A DNA stretch of 64,000 nucleotides from assembly GCA_910574635.1 (NCBI GenBank), contig CAJTCG010000008.1, positions 1 through 64,000 on the forward strand, read 5' to 3'. The stretch's first letter is position 1. Every line of letters begins with the position of its first letter. Positions 50,728 through 59,888 of this stretch are shown here, piece by piece. Position numbers and translations under genes: made by a program. The notes under the pieces were generated by a model. It made no database searches. It was given only the letters and a program-made list of their open reading frames with translations, and was not told the origin of the DNA. This DNA comes from Oscillospiraceae bacterium. Its GTDB lineage: Bacteria > Bacillota > Clostridia > Oscillospirales > Oscillospiraceae.

Positions 50728-53226
50728 GTGACTATCCGTGACATAATGATCCTGCTGGGCTTCGACATCGACGAGCAGTCCCAGAACGAAGCCGAGAACA
50801 GCGTCAAAAGCCTGAAAGACATGGCTACCAAGGCCCTGGGCGCCATCGGCGTGGCCTTCTCCGTAGCTGGTGCAGCATCCTTCGTCAAAGATTGCGTGTC
50901 CGTGGCATCTGAGGTGGAGGAGATGCAGAACAAGTTCGATGTCGTCTTCCAGGGGATGACCGACGAGGTGGAAGCGTGGGCTCAGTCCTACTCCGACGCC
51001 ATCGGTCGGAACAAGAATGACATCAAGACCTATCTGGCCGACCAGCAGAATTTGTTGGTCGGCTTCGGCATGACCCGGCAGGAGGGCGCTGAGCTGTCCA
51101 AGCAGATGACCACGCTGGCCCTGGACCTCGCTTCCTTCGCCAACCTGGACGAGACGGCTGCCGTGAACAACATGACCAAAGCTGTTATGGGCGAGTCCGA
51201 GGCGGCCAAGGCCCTGGGTGCTGTCCTTAACGATGACACGAGGGCAAGAGCTATGCAAGCTATGGGGCTGTCCGGCACCTACGAGAAGCTGGACCAGCTC
51301 ACGAAGATGCAGGTCAACTACAACGCCATCCTCGCTCAGAGCCCAGACGCCATCGGAGACTGCGAACGCAGCCTCGGCTCCTACAAGAGCACCGTCGTTC
51401 AGTTCCAATCCAAGCTGAAGGAAATCAAGACACTCGTGGGTCAGTTCTTCATGCCCACATTCCAAAAGGTCATCAGCTTCGGAGCGAAGGGCCTCACGGT
51501 ATTGCGGGACGGGGTGCAGAAGCTAAATGACTTCGCCGCCAAGATAGGTGGGGCCGAGAAAATCATCGGCGTCCTGGGCGTGACCATCGGGGCCACGCTC
51601 GCCATCGTCAACTTCCAGAAGATCGCCGACGGGCTCAAGCTCATCGGCAAGGGTCTCGGCAACGTCAACCTGAAGGTATTTGCCATCGCCGCCGTCGTGC
51701 TTATGCTGGCCCTCATCGTGCAGGACTTCATCGCCTTCATGAATGGGGACAACAGCGTGATAGGCGCTCTCTTTGAGAAAGCCGGCATCGACGCTGACGA
51801 GGCCAGGGCCACCATCCAGAAGGCATGGAGCACCATCAAGGACTTCCTGCTGTCGATATGGGGGACCCTCCAGGGGGCGGCCCAGGCCATATTCGGCGCC
51901 CTGTCCGACTGGTGGGCCGAGAACGGCGAGGCGGTCAAGGATACGCTTCTGGGCATCTGGAAGGCCATCGTCGGAGCGGCCAAGCAGATTTTCGGTGCGC
52001 TGTCCGGCTGGTGGAAGGAGAATGGGGCCCAGGTCATGGAAACCTTCTCCAAGCTGTGGGAAGGCATCAAGCAGCTCTGCGAGACCCTGTGGAACGCCCT
52101 GGTATCTGCGGCCCAGACCATTTTCGGGGCCCTGAAAGCCTTCTGGGACACCTGGGGCTCTACCATCATCGCCGTGTTCAGCATCCTATGGAATACCCTC
52201 ATCTCGCTCATCCAGCCGTTCCTCGACTACCTATCGGCCCTCATCGACTTCCTGGCGAACGTCTTCACCGGCAACTGGGAAGGGGCCTGGAACGCCATCA
52301 AGGATATGGCTGCGGCGGCGTGGGAAATGCTCGTCGCCATCCTCAGCGGTGCGTGGGATACCATCACCACCATCTGGGGGGCGGTCATCGACTTCTTCGC
52401 CGGTATTTTCCAGGGCGTTTGGGATGTCATCGTGGAAAAGGTCACTGGCATCAAAGACGCCATCGTGAACGGCTTCCAGGCCGCCATCGACTGGATTACA
52501 GCCCTTCCCGAGCAAGCCCTGAAATGGGGCTCCGACATCGTGGACAACATCGTCAACGGCATCACCGGGGCGGTGGGCAAGGTCGGAGAGGCCGTCAAGT
52601 GTGTGGCCGACAAGATTAAATCGTTCCTCGGCTTCTCCGAGCCGGAGGACGGCCCCCTGAGTGACTTCCACACCTATATGCCCGATATGATTGACCTGAT
52701 GACCCAGGGCATCGCAGCGGGGAAGGAACGGGTCCGCAACGCAGTCGAGGAGATCGCCGCAGGTATGTCCGACGGCATGAACCTCGAAGACAACAGCGGC
52801 TCCGTCACCGGCATGGTGGGCAACCTGCTGGGCGGCATCAAGGCGGCCAAGACCAAGGCGAACAAAATGCTGGGCTCCATGAAGGACGACGGCATGACCT
52901 TCAATCCGAAGATTGCGCCGGTATCTGACCTGGGCAATTTTGTCCAGGGCATCGCAGCGGGGAAGGAAAAGCTCAAGAGCTTCCTCCAGGGCTTCAGCGG
53001 GGACCTCTCGTTTATGACCCAGGCCAACGTGGTGCAGCCCGAAACCGTGTCCAAGGTCGGCGGCGGCAACGACAGCAAAACCGTCAGCATTACGCAGAAC
53101 GTCAACATCGACAACCAGTTCAACGGGGACCGGGCGGGCCAGGAGAAGAGCTCGGAGGCCATGGACAAGGCCGCCGACGACTCCACCAGCGAGATGGCTC
53201 GGGCCCTGCAATTCGCAAGGGGGTGA
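50728..53226 (+). CDS. Tape measure protein
   Basis: 832 residues from GTG 50728. The N-terminus (VTIRDIMILLGFDIDEQSQN) is typical of myovirus tape measures of this group. Long helical part with several Trp-rich repeats (ALFGALSDWWAENG / IFGALSGWWKENG / IFGALKAFWDTWG, about residues 385-480) and membrane-like helices near 310-365. It sets tail length and is probably ejected with DNA. Largest gene of the window. Confidence 0.93.
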   Translation: MTIRDIMILLGFDIDEQSQNEAENSVKSLKDMATKALGAIGVAFSVAGAASFVKDCVSVASEVEEMQNKFDVVFQGMTDEVEAWAQSYSDAIGRNKNDIKTYLADQQNLLVGFGMTRQEGAELSKQMTTLALDLASFANLDETAAVNNMTKAVMGESEAAKALGAVLNDDTRARAMQAMGLSGTYEKLDQLTKMQVNYNAILAQSPDAIGDCERSLGSYKSTVVQFQSKLKEIKTLVGQFFMPTFQKVISFGAKGLTVLRDGVQKLNDFAAKIGGAEKIIGVLGVTIGATLAIVNFQKIADGLKLIGKGLGNVNLKVFAIAAVVLMLALIVQDFIAFMNGDNSVIGALFEKAGIDADEARATIQKAWSTIKDFLLSIWGTLQGAAQAIFGALSDWWAENGEAVKDTLLGIWKAIVGAAKQIFGALSGWWKENGAQVMETFSKLWEGIKQLCETLWNALVSAAQTIFGALKAFWDTWGSTIIAVFSILWNTLISLIQPFLDYLSALIDFLANVFTGNWEGAWNAIKDMAAAAWEMLVAILSGAWDTITTIWGAVIDFFAGIFQGVWDVIVEKVTGIKDAIVNGFQAAIDWITALPEQALKWGSDIVDNIVNGITGAVGKVGEAVKCVADKIKSFLGFSEPEDGPLSDFHTYMPDMIDLMTQGIAAGKERVRNAVEEIAAGMSDGMNLEDNSGSVTGMVGNLLGGIKAAKTKANKMLGSMKDDGMTFNPKIAPVSDLGNFVQGIAAGKEKLKSFLQGFSGDLSFMTQANVVQPETVSKVGGGNDSKTVSITQNVNIDNQFNGDRAGQEKSSEAMDKAADDSTSEMARALQFARG

Positions 53227-53232
53227 CAGGGT

Positions 53233-53853
53233 ATGGGAAGAGCTATGCAGCCCGTGAGTGTGGACGGCATCGAGTTCGACGCTCTCATGAGCTCGACCGA
53301 GGCGTATGACGCCACCGTCCCGGAGTATTCGGTAGAGACCGGCTTTGCCGTCAGCGACACCATCATCCTGTCCCCGGAAACCCTGGACATGACCCTGCTG
53401 GTCAGCAACAGGCCCGTGACCTGGGCCAAGCGGTTCGGCAATTCGGGCGACCGGGTGGCGGAAGTGGTGAAGCGGCTCAAATCCCTGTACTTCCAGAAGA
53501 AGCTCATCACCGTCACCACCAGTTCCGAGACCTACACCGACATGGCTATCCTCAGCCTCAGCATCCCTAAGACCAACGCCATGATGGAGGCCATGGAAAT
53601 CCCCATCAAGTTCAAGAAGGTCCGGGTCACGGCCACGAAAACGGCCACCATCCCGGACAGCTACGGAAAGAGCGGAGCCTCCGCTGCCTCCGCCGGGACC
53701 GCCAGCACATCCAAGGGGTCCAGCGGGGGTGGCTCGGGCTCCGGCTCCAGCTCTGGATCGGGTTCTAATTCCGGCGGGGGCTCATCCGGTGGCGGCAATA
53801 AGTCTGGGTCCATCCTGTACTCCGCCGCCGCCGGCATGGGCCTCATGAAGTGA
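53233..53853 (+). CDS. Baseplate protein (DUF6046-like)
   Basis: 206 residues: a beta-rich N-terminal 140 residues (MQPVSVDGIEFDALMSSTEAYDA; LDMTLLVSNRPV) and a Gly/Ser-rich tail (about 150-190). The position directly after the tape measure marks a distal-tail or hub-adaptor protein. Confidence 0.72.
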   Translation: MGRAMQPVSVDGIEFDALMSSTEAYDATVPEYSVETGFAVSDTIILSPETLDMTLLVSNRPVTWAKRFGNSGDRVAEVVKRLKSLYFQKKLITVTTSSETYTDMAILSLSIPKTNAMMEAMEIPIKFKKVRVTATKTATIPDSYGKSGASAASAGTASTSKGSSGGGSGSGSSSGSGSNSGGGSSGGGNKSGSILYSAAAGMGLMK

Positions 53854-53861
53854 GGTGCGGT

Positions 53862-54176
53862 ATGGACTATATCATCATCGAGGTCCCCGATATGAACGAT
53901 AGCGTGTCCCGCATCGTCCTGAACGGGAAGCAGTACCTCATCCGCTTCACCTACAATGACACCGGCGGCTACTGGAGCTTCGGCCTGTCCGACGCCCTGG
54001 GCGAGCCCATCGTCATGGGCGTGAAGGTCGTCCCCCGGTTCCCCCTCAACGTGTTCTACTACGGCGTGGCCGAGCTGCCCATGGGCGTCTTCGGTGTCAT
54101 GACCGAGCTGGACAAGGTGGGCCGGGCGGATTTTAGGGAAGGCCGGGCCAGCTTCATCTTCGCCCCGGTCCAGTAA
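53862..54176 (+). CDS. Baseplate plug-like protein (DUF6983-type)
   Basis: 104 residues, entirely beta-rich (MDYIIIEVPDMNDSVSRIVLNG; YLIRFTYNDTGGYWSF). Such small proteins lie between tape-measure-associated genes and the hub in this group. GAGGTG upstream of ATG 53862. Confidence 0.68.
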   Translation: MDYIIIEVPDMNDSVSRIVLNGKQYLIRFTYNDTGGYWSFGLSDALGEPIVMGVKVVPRFPLNVFYYGVAELPMGVFGVMTELDKVGRADFREGRASFIFAPVQ

Positions 54177-54186
54177 TTTCTTCCGT

Positions 54187-54438
54187 GGATTTTCCGTGGG
54201 ACATCCTGCGGACGGTCCAAACGTCGTCCAACACGGCATCCGCCACAAATCCATCCATCATCCCGAAAAAGCGTGGTGGTAGGGGAAAAGGGCATCTCAG
54301 CCATAGAGGGTGAGCGAGACAGGCCAAAACCTGAAAATCTCGCTCATCCTCCCTTTTTCTCCGTTTTTCGTACCCTTTTGATTTTTGTCCCACGTCTCGT
54401 CCGCACGACCGTCCGCAGGACATCCGGTGGAAATCCGC
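54187..54438. repeat. Imperfect inverted repeat (about 32 bp, 14-bp perfect core) flanking a noncoding insert
   Basis: TCCTGCGGACGGTC (54204-54217) recurs as exact reverse complement at 54407-54420, with further similarity outward (GGATTT near 54187 and AAATCC near 54431-54435). The right arm resembles the sequence upstream of the recombinase (18847-18865), followed in both places by AACCAAACC repeats. Confidence 0.7.
54311..54357 (+). terminator. Terminator between baseplate plug and hub genes
   Basis: TGAGCGAGA (54311-54319) pairs with TCTCGCTCA (54338-54346), with inner AGG/CCT pairing, followed by TCCTCCCTTTTTCT. It would cut the tail transcript in two. Confidence 0.78.
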
Positions 54439-54521
54439 TCGTAACCAAACCAAACCTAACCATAACCCTTTATATAGAAAGAAAATTATTAAAAGAAAGC
54501 CGAGCAAAGGAGGCGACAGCC

Positions 54522-55370
54522 TTGCAAAACTTTGACCGCCAGTACCGCCTAATCGCTGGTCAGGCCGGACAGGTAGGCTTCGAGATAGGGGAAGGGCCAA
54601 CACCCCTCCATGTCTCCTTTTCCTTCCAGAAAGCGGACCTCAAGAGCCAGAACACCGGCAAGGTCTCCATCTGGAACCTGAACCCCCAGCACCTCGCAGA
54701 GCTCAGCAAGGACGATTGCGTGGTATCCCTGAAGGCGGGGTACGGCTCCGTCATGCCCCTCATCTTCACCGGGGTCGTCACCTACACCAGCACGTCGCTG
54801 GACGGGGCGGATCGCTGCACCCAGCTTGAGTTGGTGGACAACCGCATCGAGGTCCGGGACACCTACGCCTCCGTCTCCTACTCCGGCACCGTGAATACGA
54901 AGACCCTCATCCAGGACGCAGCCGACCAGATGGGCGTGGCCGTCACGTTCTCCTACAACGCCGAGTTCGTGGACCTGCCCAACGGCTTCAGCTTCGTCGG
55001 CCCGGCCAAGGATGTCCTGACCAAGGCTTGTGATTGCAGCAGCCTTCAGTGGTCGATACAGAATGGCGTCCTCCAGGTCAAAAAGCCTGGGGATGTCATG
55101 TCGAAGGAGGTCTACGTCCTGAGCCCGGACACCGGGCTCCTGGGCATCCCGAAGCAGATACAGGTATCCGATGACAAGGACACCTCGAAGGCCCAGCACG
55201 GGTGGGACGTGGAGTACCTGATGAACGCAGCTATCAACATCGACGATTATGTCAAGCTGGAGAGCAAGATGGTCACGGGCTTCTTCCGGGTCTACTCGCT
55301 GGAAATCGAGGGGGATAACGTGGAGGGCTCCTGGACCTGTACGGCCCGGCTTCTGGAGGTGAGCGGCTGA
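54522..55370 (+). CDS. Baseplate hub protein (gpD/gp44-like)
   Basis: 282 residues from TTG 54522 with AAGGAGG eight bases upstream; a longer frame through the insert is ruled out by this site. Beta-rich hub fold (FDRQYRLIAGQ; VEIRDTYASVSYSGTVNTKTL-type LVDNRIEVRDTYASV; KTLIQDAADQMGV) and LVLSGA-like stretches typical of hub proteins. Confidence 0.82.
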   Translation: MQNFDRQYRLIAGQAGQVGFEIGEGPTPLHVSFSFQKADLKSQNTGKVSIWNLNPQHLAELSKDDCVVSLKAGYGSVMPLIFTGVVTYTSTSLDGADRCTQLELVDNRIEVRDTYASVSYSGTVNTKTLIQDAADQMGVAVTFSYNAEFVDLPNGFSFVGPAKDVLTKACDCSSLQWSIQNGVLQVKKPGDVMSKEVYVLSPDTGLLGIPKQIQVSDDKDTSKAQHGWDVEYLMNAAINIDDYVKLESKMVTGFFRVYSLEIEGDNVEGSWTCTARLLEVSG

Positions 55371-55371
55371 T

Positions 55372-55902
55372 ATGATGCAAGAGCTCGTTGAACGGCTCCA
55401 GCAGATGGCGGAGGGTGCCGTCAACTGTATCCACACGGCCATCCCTGGCTCCATCGTGGACTTCGACCCGGCAACCTGCCTCGCCACGGTGTCCCCGAAG
55501 ATGAAGTACACCAAACCGGACGGGAGCAAGATGGACTACCCGAATATCGCCGGGGTCCCCGTCTACTTCCCGCAGGGGGCGGGCCAGAAGGCATCCATCG
55601 CCTACCCGGTAAAGCCGGGGGATGGGTGCATCCTCTTCGCCGCCGAGCAGTCGCTTGACTTCTGGATGTATGGCCGGGAGACCGCCACCGATCTGCGGTA
55701 CGACCTGACCAACAGCATCGCCCTGGTGGGCCTCTTCGTCAAGCCTGGGCCCGGCGTCCAGAAGGCTTGTGATGAGAACGCCGTGGTCATCAAGGCTGAG
55801 AGCACCACGGTCACGATAAAACCAAGCGGCGTGGTCATCGACGGGGATGTAACTATCAACGGCAGCCTGACCACCCAGGGCGGAACCGTCAACCTAAATT
55901 AG
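55372..55902 (+). CDS. Baseplate spike protein (Gp138/gpV-type)
   Basis: 176 residues: an N-terminal OB-like domain (TAIPGSIVDFDPATCLATVSP; YPNIAGVPVYFPQGAG; PVKPGDGCILFAAEQSLD) and a short C-terminal beta-helix (VVIKAESTTVTIKPSGVVIDGDVTI) as in gpV-like spikes. It carries the PAAR tip coded next. Confidence 0.86.
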   Translation: MMQELVERLQQMAEGAVNCIHTAIPGSIVDFDPATCLATVSPKMKYTKPDGSKMDYPNIAGVPVYFPQGAGQKASIAYPVKPGDGCILFAAEQSLDFWMYGRETATDLRYDLTNSIALVGLFVKPGPGVQKACDENAVVIKAESTTVTIKPSGVVIDGDVTINGSLTTQGGTVNLN

Positions 55903-55920
55903 CGGAAGGAGGTAATGACC

Positions 55921-56208
55921 ATGAACGCTACACGGCAAGGGGACTGCTGCACCGGTCACGACGCTTGCCCGCCGGTCCCCCTGGTGGAGTACAGCTCCGA
56001 TGTCAAAATCAACGGCCGTGGCGCTGGCCGGGTCGGAGACCATTACGCCTCCCATGGCTGCGTCTCCCACCCCGGCCACCAGGACGTGATTGCCGCCGGC
56101 AGCTCCTCAGTCTTCATCAACGGCCGCCCGGCGGCCCGCATCGGCGATGCCGTTTCCATCGGAGGCTCTGTCCAGGATGGGAGCGGCGACGTGTTTATCG
56201 GGGGGTGA
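55921..56208 (+). CDS. PAAR-repeat spike tip protein
   Basis: 95 residues with PAAR-type segments (GCVSHPGHQDVIAAGSSSVFINGRPAAR in outline, DAVSIGG, GSGDVFIGG) that fold into the pointed tip on the spike. ATG 55921 with AAGGAGG eight bases upstream fits better than one two codons earlier. Confidence 0.88.
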   Translation: MNATRQGDCCTGHDACPPVPLVEYSSDVKINGRGAGRVGDHYASHGCVSHPGHQDVIAAGSSSVFINGRPAARIGDAVSIGGSVQDGSGDVFIGG

Positions 56209-56213
56209 TCCGT

Positions 56214-56567
56214 ATGGTGGACTTCAAAATCACGCCAGACGGGGACCTGGAAATCACCCCCGTGGGGGACATCGTTCCGACCGAGAGCGTCGCTCAGGCT
56301 GTCCTCATCCGCCTCAAATGGTTCCTGGCCGAGTGGCGGCTGGGGCCAACCCTGGGCTTCCCGTACTTCGAGGAGGTGTTCATCAAGAACCCGAACCTGA
56401 CGAAAATCCGCTTCCTGCTGCGGGACCTCGTGCTGGGCGTGGAGGGAGTGACCAGCGTCACGAAGGCTGACATCATCCCGGACCCACGCACCAGGGAGGC
56501 GGAAATCATCGTCGTCTTCACCGTCGAGGATGAAATTTTCCAGAAAGAGGTGAAAATCTGTGCCTGA
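56214..56567 (+). CDS. gp25/GpW-like baseplate wedge protein
   Basis: 117 residues: DGDLEITPVGDIVPTESVAQAV and RLKWFLAEWRLGPTLGFPYF are the gp25-like lysozyme-fold wedge signature. Starts a few bases after the PAAR gene stop. Confidence 0.88.
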   Translation: MVDFKITPDGDLEITPVGDIVPTESVAQAVLIRLKWFLAEWRLGPTLGFPYFEEVFIKNPNLTKIRFLLRDLVLGVEGVTSVTKADIIPDPRTREAEIIVVFTVEDEIFQKEVKICA

Positions 56568-58008
56568 CTATGGCCTGACCCCCAAAGGCCCCAACATCAA
56601 GCGGCTGGATGTCATCCTGGAGGAGATGCACAGCTCCTTGACGGAGAAGCTGGGGATAAACACCCGCCAGAACCCCCAATCCCTCCTGAACCACCTTCTG
56701 ACCAATGTGGCCGATAAGATCGCCGAGCTCTGGGAGTACGGCAGCGACATCTACTACTCCCAGTACCCGGCCACGGCGGAGGGCATCAGCCTGGACAATG
56801 CGGCCCAGTACGGGGGCTCCACACGGGGCTCCCCGGCGCCGTCCTACTACCACGTCCTCTGTACCGGCATCGACGGCACCGTCATCCCGTCCGGGACGCT
56901 GATTGCCTCCGATACCAACCCGGCTACGCAGCTCGTCATCAGCGAACAGAAGGAGATAACCCGCAGCTCCTTCAACAAAGCAGCCGTCAAGGTCACATCC
57001 ACGCAGCTCTCCGGCGTCTTCACGGTGGCCCTGAACGGGAACCCATACTCTATCACCCCCACGGGAACCCCGACCACCATGGACGTTCTAAAAGCTCTAT
57101 CGGCCGCCATCAACGACGACGCCTTCCTGGTATCCGTCGATGAAGAGGCGGCCCTGCTTCGCATCGAGGCGGTGGTTGAGGCTTCTGCCAACGTCCTGCT
57201 GCTGTCCGAGAACCTGACCACCGATACCGTGGGCAGCGTCATCACCTTCGCCACCGAAGAGGCGGGGGACATCCTTCTCCCGAACGGCGTCATCACGAAA
57301 ATCGTCAAGGCTGTGCCTGGGCTCCAAAGCGTGGTGAACGTGGGCTCCTACATCGCCGGCCAGCTCACGGAAACCGATACCGAGTTCCGCCAGTCGTATG
57401 CGGATAAGATTTTCTCTATGTCCTCCCGGATGCTGGAGAGTATCCGCAGCGCCATCCTGGACAACTGTCAGGGCGTCACATCGGTGGCCCCCTATGAGAA
57501 CGACTCCAACGAGGTCGATGACATGGGCCGGTGGCCCCACTCCGTCGAGGTCGTGGTGGACGGCGGAGACGCCAACGAAATCGCCCGCCAGATACTCAAC
57601 ACGAAGGCCGGCGGCATCAACACCTTCGGCTCTGTGGAAGTCTCGGTCCCCGGCGAGTACGGCGAAGAGATTACCGTCCGCTTCAACCGCCCGACCTACC
57701 TGAAGGTCTGGATGAGGGTGGGCGTCACCATGAGCCGGAGCTCCACGCTGCCGTCCAACTATGCCGACCTCATCAAGGCCGCCATCCTGGACAGGATGGA
57801 CACGCTGGACACCGGCTCCGATGTCGTCCCGCAGAAGCTCTTCCTGGGCGCCCTGTACTCCACCGTCACCGGCATGGACTACGCAGACATCACCATGGCG
57901 GCGGGGGAGAGCAAGCCGGCCACGCTGGACCAGCGCAGCATCACCGTAACGCCCAGGGAACGGGCCATCCTGTCGGAGGAGAGGATCGAGGTGGTCATCA
58001 GTGGTTGA
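56560..58008 (+). CDS. Baseplate J-like protein
   Basis: 482 residues from GTG. It carries the GpJ pattern: EGISLDNAAQYGGSTRGSPA near 85, IPSGTLIAS near 110, ETDTEFRQSYADKI near 275 and VEVVVDGGDANEIARQIL near 325. Builds the ring of baseplate wedges that lock the sheath. Confidence 0.92.
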   Translation: MPDYGLTPKGPNIKRLDVILEEMHSSLTEKLGINTRQNPQSLLNHLLTNVADKIAELWEYGSDIYYSQYPATAEGISLDNAAQYGGSTRGSPAPSYYHVLCTGIDGTVIPSGTLIASDTNPATQLVISEQKEITRSSFNKAAVKVTSTQLSGVFTVALNGNPYSITPTGTPTTMDVLKALSAAINDDAFLVSVDEEAALLRIEAVVEASANVLLLSENLTTDTVGSVITFATEEAGDILLPNGVITKIVKAVPGLQSVVNVGSYIAGQLTETDTEFRQSYADKIFSMSSRMLESIRSAILDNCQGVTSVAPYENDSNEVDDMGRWPHSVEVVVDGGDANEIARQILNTKAGGINTFGSVEVSVPGEYGEEITVRFNRPTYLKVWMRVGVTMSRSSTLPSNYADLIKAAILDRMDTLDTGSDVVPQKLFLGALYSTVTGMDYADITMAAGESKPATLDQRSITVTPRERAILSEERIEVVISG

Positions 58009-58864
58009 CTACTTCGCCAGCCTGAAAGCTGACCTCGTGGAGCAGTTCAAGGGCCAGCCGAACATCGAGGCCGTCATGGAGGTCATCGCTGAACAACTCC
58101 AGGACGTAGCGGACTTCTATGAGGACCTGCGGACGCAGCGTTCCATCAGCACCGCCGTCGGCTCTCAGCTTGACGGCGTGGGGGACATCGTGGTCCTCAG
58201 CCGGGCGGAGGCCGGGGAGCTCTCCAGCTTCGTCAACCCCGGCGAGCCCATCAACGATGAAACCTACCGGAAGTACCTGTTCTACAAGGTCCTGAAGAAC
58301 ACGAACACCTGCACCTACCCAGACCTCATCCGGGCCTTCCGTATGTTCTGGGAGAAGCCCCTGTACTACCACGAGGACCCGGAGTACCCGGCGGTCATGT
58401 TCCTGGACGCTGGCATCCTCAGCCCGGAAGACCATGCGGAGAACCTGCTGAGCGCCCCCATCATCAAGGCCGCCGGCGTGGGCATCCACATCACGGCCAC
58501 CACGGAGTCTCCGCCCATGGAGTCGGAGCTGCACGTCACCCCGGTCATGGGCCGGGGAATGGCTATCACGAAGCTCCCGGAGCTGGAGCCGGAGCTCCCG
58601 GCCGCCGTCATCTCCGTCGTCCCGGTCATCGGGCGGGGCCTGAGTATCACGAAGCTCCCGGTCATCGAACCGGACCTGGGGATCGCCGCCGTGGTGGGCC
58701 ACGCTTCCGCCGCCATGGTCGGCACCATCATGGAGACCCGGCTCCCCACGCTGAAAGACTTTGATACCGAAATCCAGGCGGCCACGGTGGGCCGCTTTTC
58801 TGCTGCTTCGCACGGCACTATCATGGAGACAAGACTACCAGAATTGAAGGAGGAATTTGCATGA
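58001..58864 (+). CDS. Baseplate gpI-like protein (DUF2612-type) with C-terminal repeats
   Basis: 287 residues from GTG. Residues 1-120 are the DUF2612-like wedge part (VDYFASLKADLVEQFKGQPN; LDGVGDIVVLSRAEAGE). From about residue 178 there are two kinds of repeats: PVMGRGMAITKLPELEPEL and PVIGRGLSITKLPVIEPDL, then twice GTIMETRLP(T/E)LK. The repeats probably form an extended arm linking to the fibre. Confidence 0.78.
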   Translation: MVDYFASLKADLVEQFKGQPNIEAVMEVIAEQLQDVADFYEDLRTQRSISTAVGSQLDGVGDIVVLSRAEAGELSSFVNPGEPINDETYRKYLFYKVLKNTNTCTYPDLIRAFRMFWEKPLYYHEDPEYPAVMFLDAGILSPEDHAENLLSAPIIKAAGVGIHITATTESPPMESELHVTPVMGRGMAITKLPELEPELPAAVISVVPVIGRGLSITKLPVIEPDLGIAAVVGHASAAMVGTIMETRLPTLKDFDTEIQAATVGRFSAASHGTIMETRLPELKEEFA

Positions 58865-59631
58865 ACCCCATGGTTATTGACCCGATGAACCCCGTTGAGA
58901 ACGAGAACTACGGCTGCACCACCACCAAGCGGGGTCGGGCCCTGATTGCCAAAATCCTGGCCGAGAAGATGCCCCTCACCCTCACCCGGACCATGGTAGG
59001 GTCCGGTATCTGCCCGGATGGGCTGTTTCCCGGCGAGCTCCAGGACCTTGTTGAGCCGGTGGCCGCCGCCACCTCCAACGAGCCCATGTACGACGGCGAT
59101 ACCGTCCACATGACGGTGGAGTACCGGTCCGACCTGAACGGCGGCCTGGACCACGGTTTCTGGATCAGGGAGTTCGGTGTGTTTGCCCGTGACCTGGAGG
59201 GGGAAGAGGTACTGCTGTACTACGGCACCCTGGGGGATTACCCTCAGTGGGTCAGCGCCTACTCCAAGAACGGCATCGACACCCGCCGGTTCCCCATCAG
59301 CATCACCGTCGGCGAGGGGGCCACGGTCATCATCGACTACTCCCCGGAGGCGTTCATGACGGCGGAGGACGTGAAGGAATACTGCGTCGTGGTCATGCTG
59401 CCCCAGTTCCTCGTGGAGGCCCAGAAGCTCATCGACCTCCACAACGGGGACATGGAGGCCCACCCGTTCCTCCAGAACCTCAATGCTGCCATGGACTCCC
59501 GGCTGTCCCTGCTGGAGCTGATGTATAACACCGATGTGTCCGGCAACCCGTTCACCGTCACCTTCGACAGCCTGACCGGGCTGGTGGTTACTGGTGTCTG
59601 GAACACCAACCAGAAAAGGCTTGAGTTCTGA
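58861..59631 (+). CDS. Tail fibre-like protein
   Basis: 256 residues. The N-terminal 170 residues (YGCTTTKRGRALIAKILAEKM; GFWIREFGVFARD; VEYRSDLN) are typical of proteins that attach fibres to the baseplate, followed by a short coiled region and a small C-terminal part. AAGGAGG precedes the ATG, which overlaps the previous stop. Confidence 0.82.
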   Translation: MNPMVIDPMNPVENENYGCTTTKRGRALIAKILAEKMPLTLTRTMVGSGICPDGLFPGELQDLVEPVAAATSNEPMYDGDTVHMTVEYRSDLNGGLDHGFWIREFGVFARDLEGEEVLLYYGTLGDYPQWVSAYSKNGIDTRRFPISITVGEGATVIIDYSPEAFMTAEDVKEYCVVVMLPQFLVEAQKLIDLHNGDMEAHPFLQNLNAAMDSRLSLLELMYNTDVSGNPFTVTFDSLTGLVVTGVWNTNQKRLEF

Positions 59632-59888
59632 TGGAGGAAGTAACATTTTCCCGGCCACCGAATGAGCTGTCCTGCATCATCGGGAACCTGTTCACATCGG
59701 TGGAGCCACCCTGCGATTTGTGTGACCATGGACGCACGACCGATCTTGTCATTACCGGCATCACCCACAGTCAAAATTATGGGAGGCTGACCATCAAGAC
59801 CGATTGCTGCATCTTTTACGGCAGGCCCGAAGATTTGGCCGCCGTCATGACCGGGCGCTGCCCGAAAGGAGGATGCGGAAATGGCTGA
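59631..59888 (+). CDS. Small cysteine-rich protein next to the DGR
   Basis: 85 residues with CDLCDHG near 28-34, DCCIFYG near 60 and CPKGGC near the end. Possibly zinc-binding. It overlaps the tail-fibre gene by one base and the DGR accessory gene by eight bases, so it may belong to the DGR unit. No family recognised. Confidence 0.55.
   Translation: MEEVTFSRPPNELSCIIGNLFTSVEPPCDLCDHGRTTDLVITGITHSQNYGRLTIKTDCCIFYGRPEDLAAVMTGRCPKGGCGNG

Larger units (their letters stand above)
54177..54521. other. 345-base noncoding insert in the baseplate operon
   Basis: The only sizeable gap in the tail block. It holds the inverted repeat (54187-54438), a terminator (54311-54357), AACCAAACC/AACCATAACC repeats (54442-54468) and an AT-rich stretch that may be a promoter before the hub gene. 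No gene was found. Confidence 0.7.

Noticed and set aside
54273..54521. N-terminal extension of the hub gene through the noncoding insert
   Set aside because: A good AAGGAGG site stands eight bases before TTG 54522, and the extension crosses a terminator hairpin and repeats.
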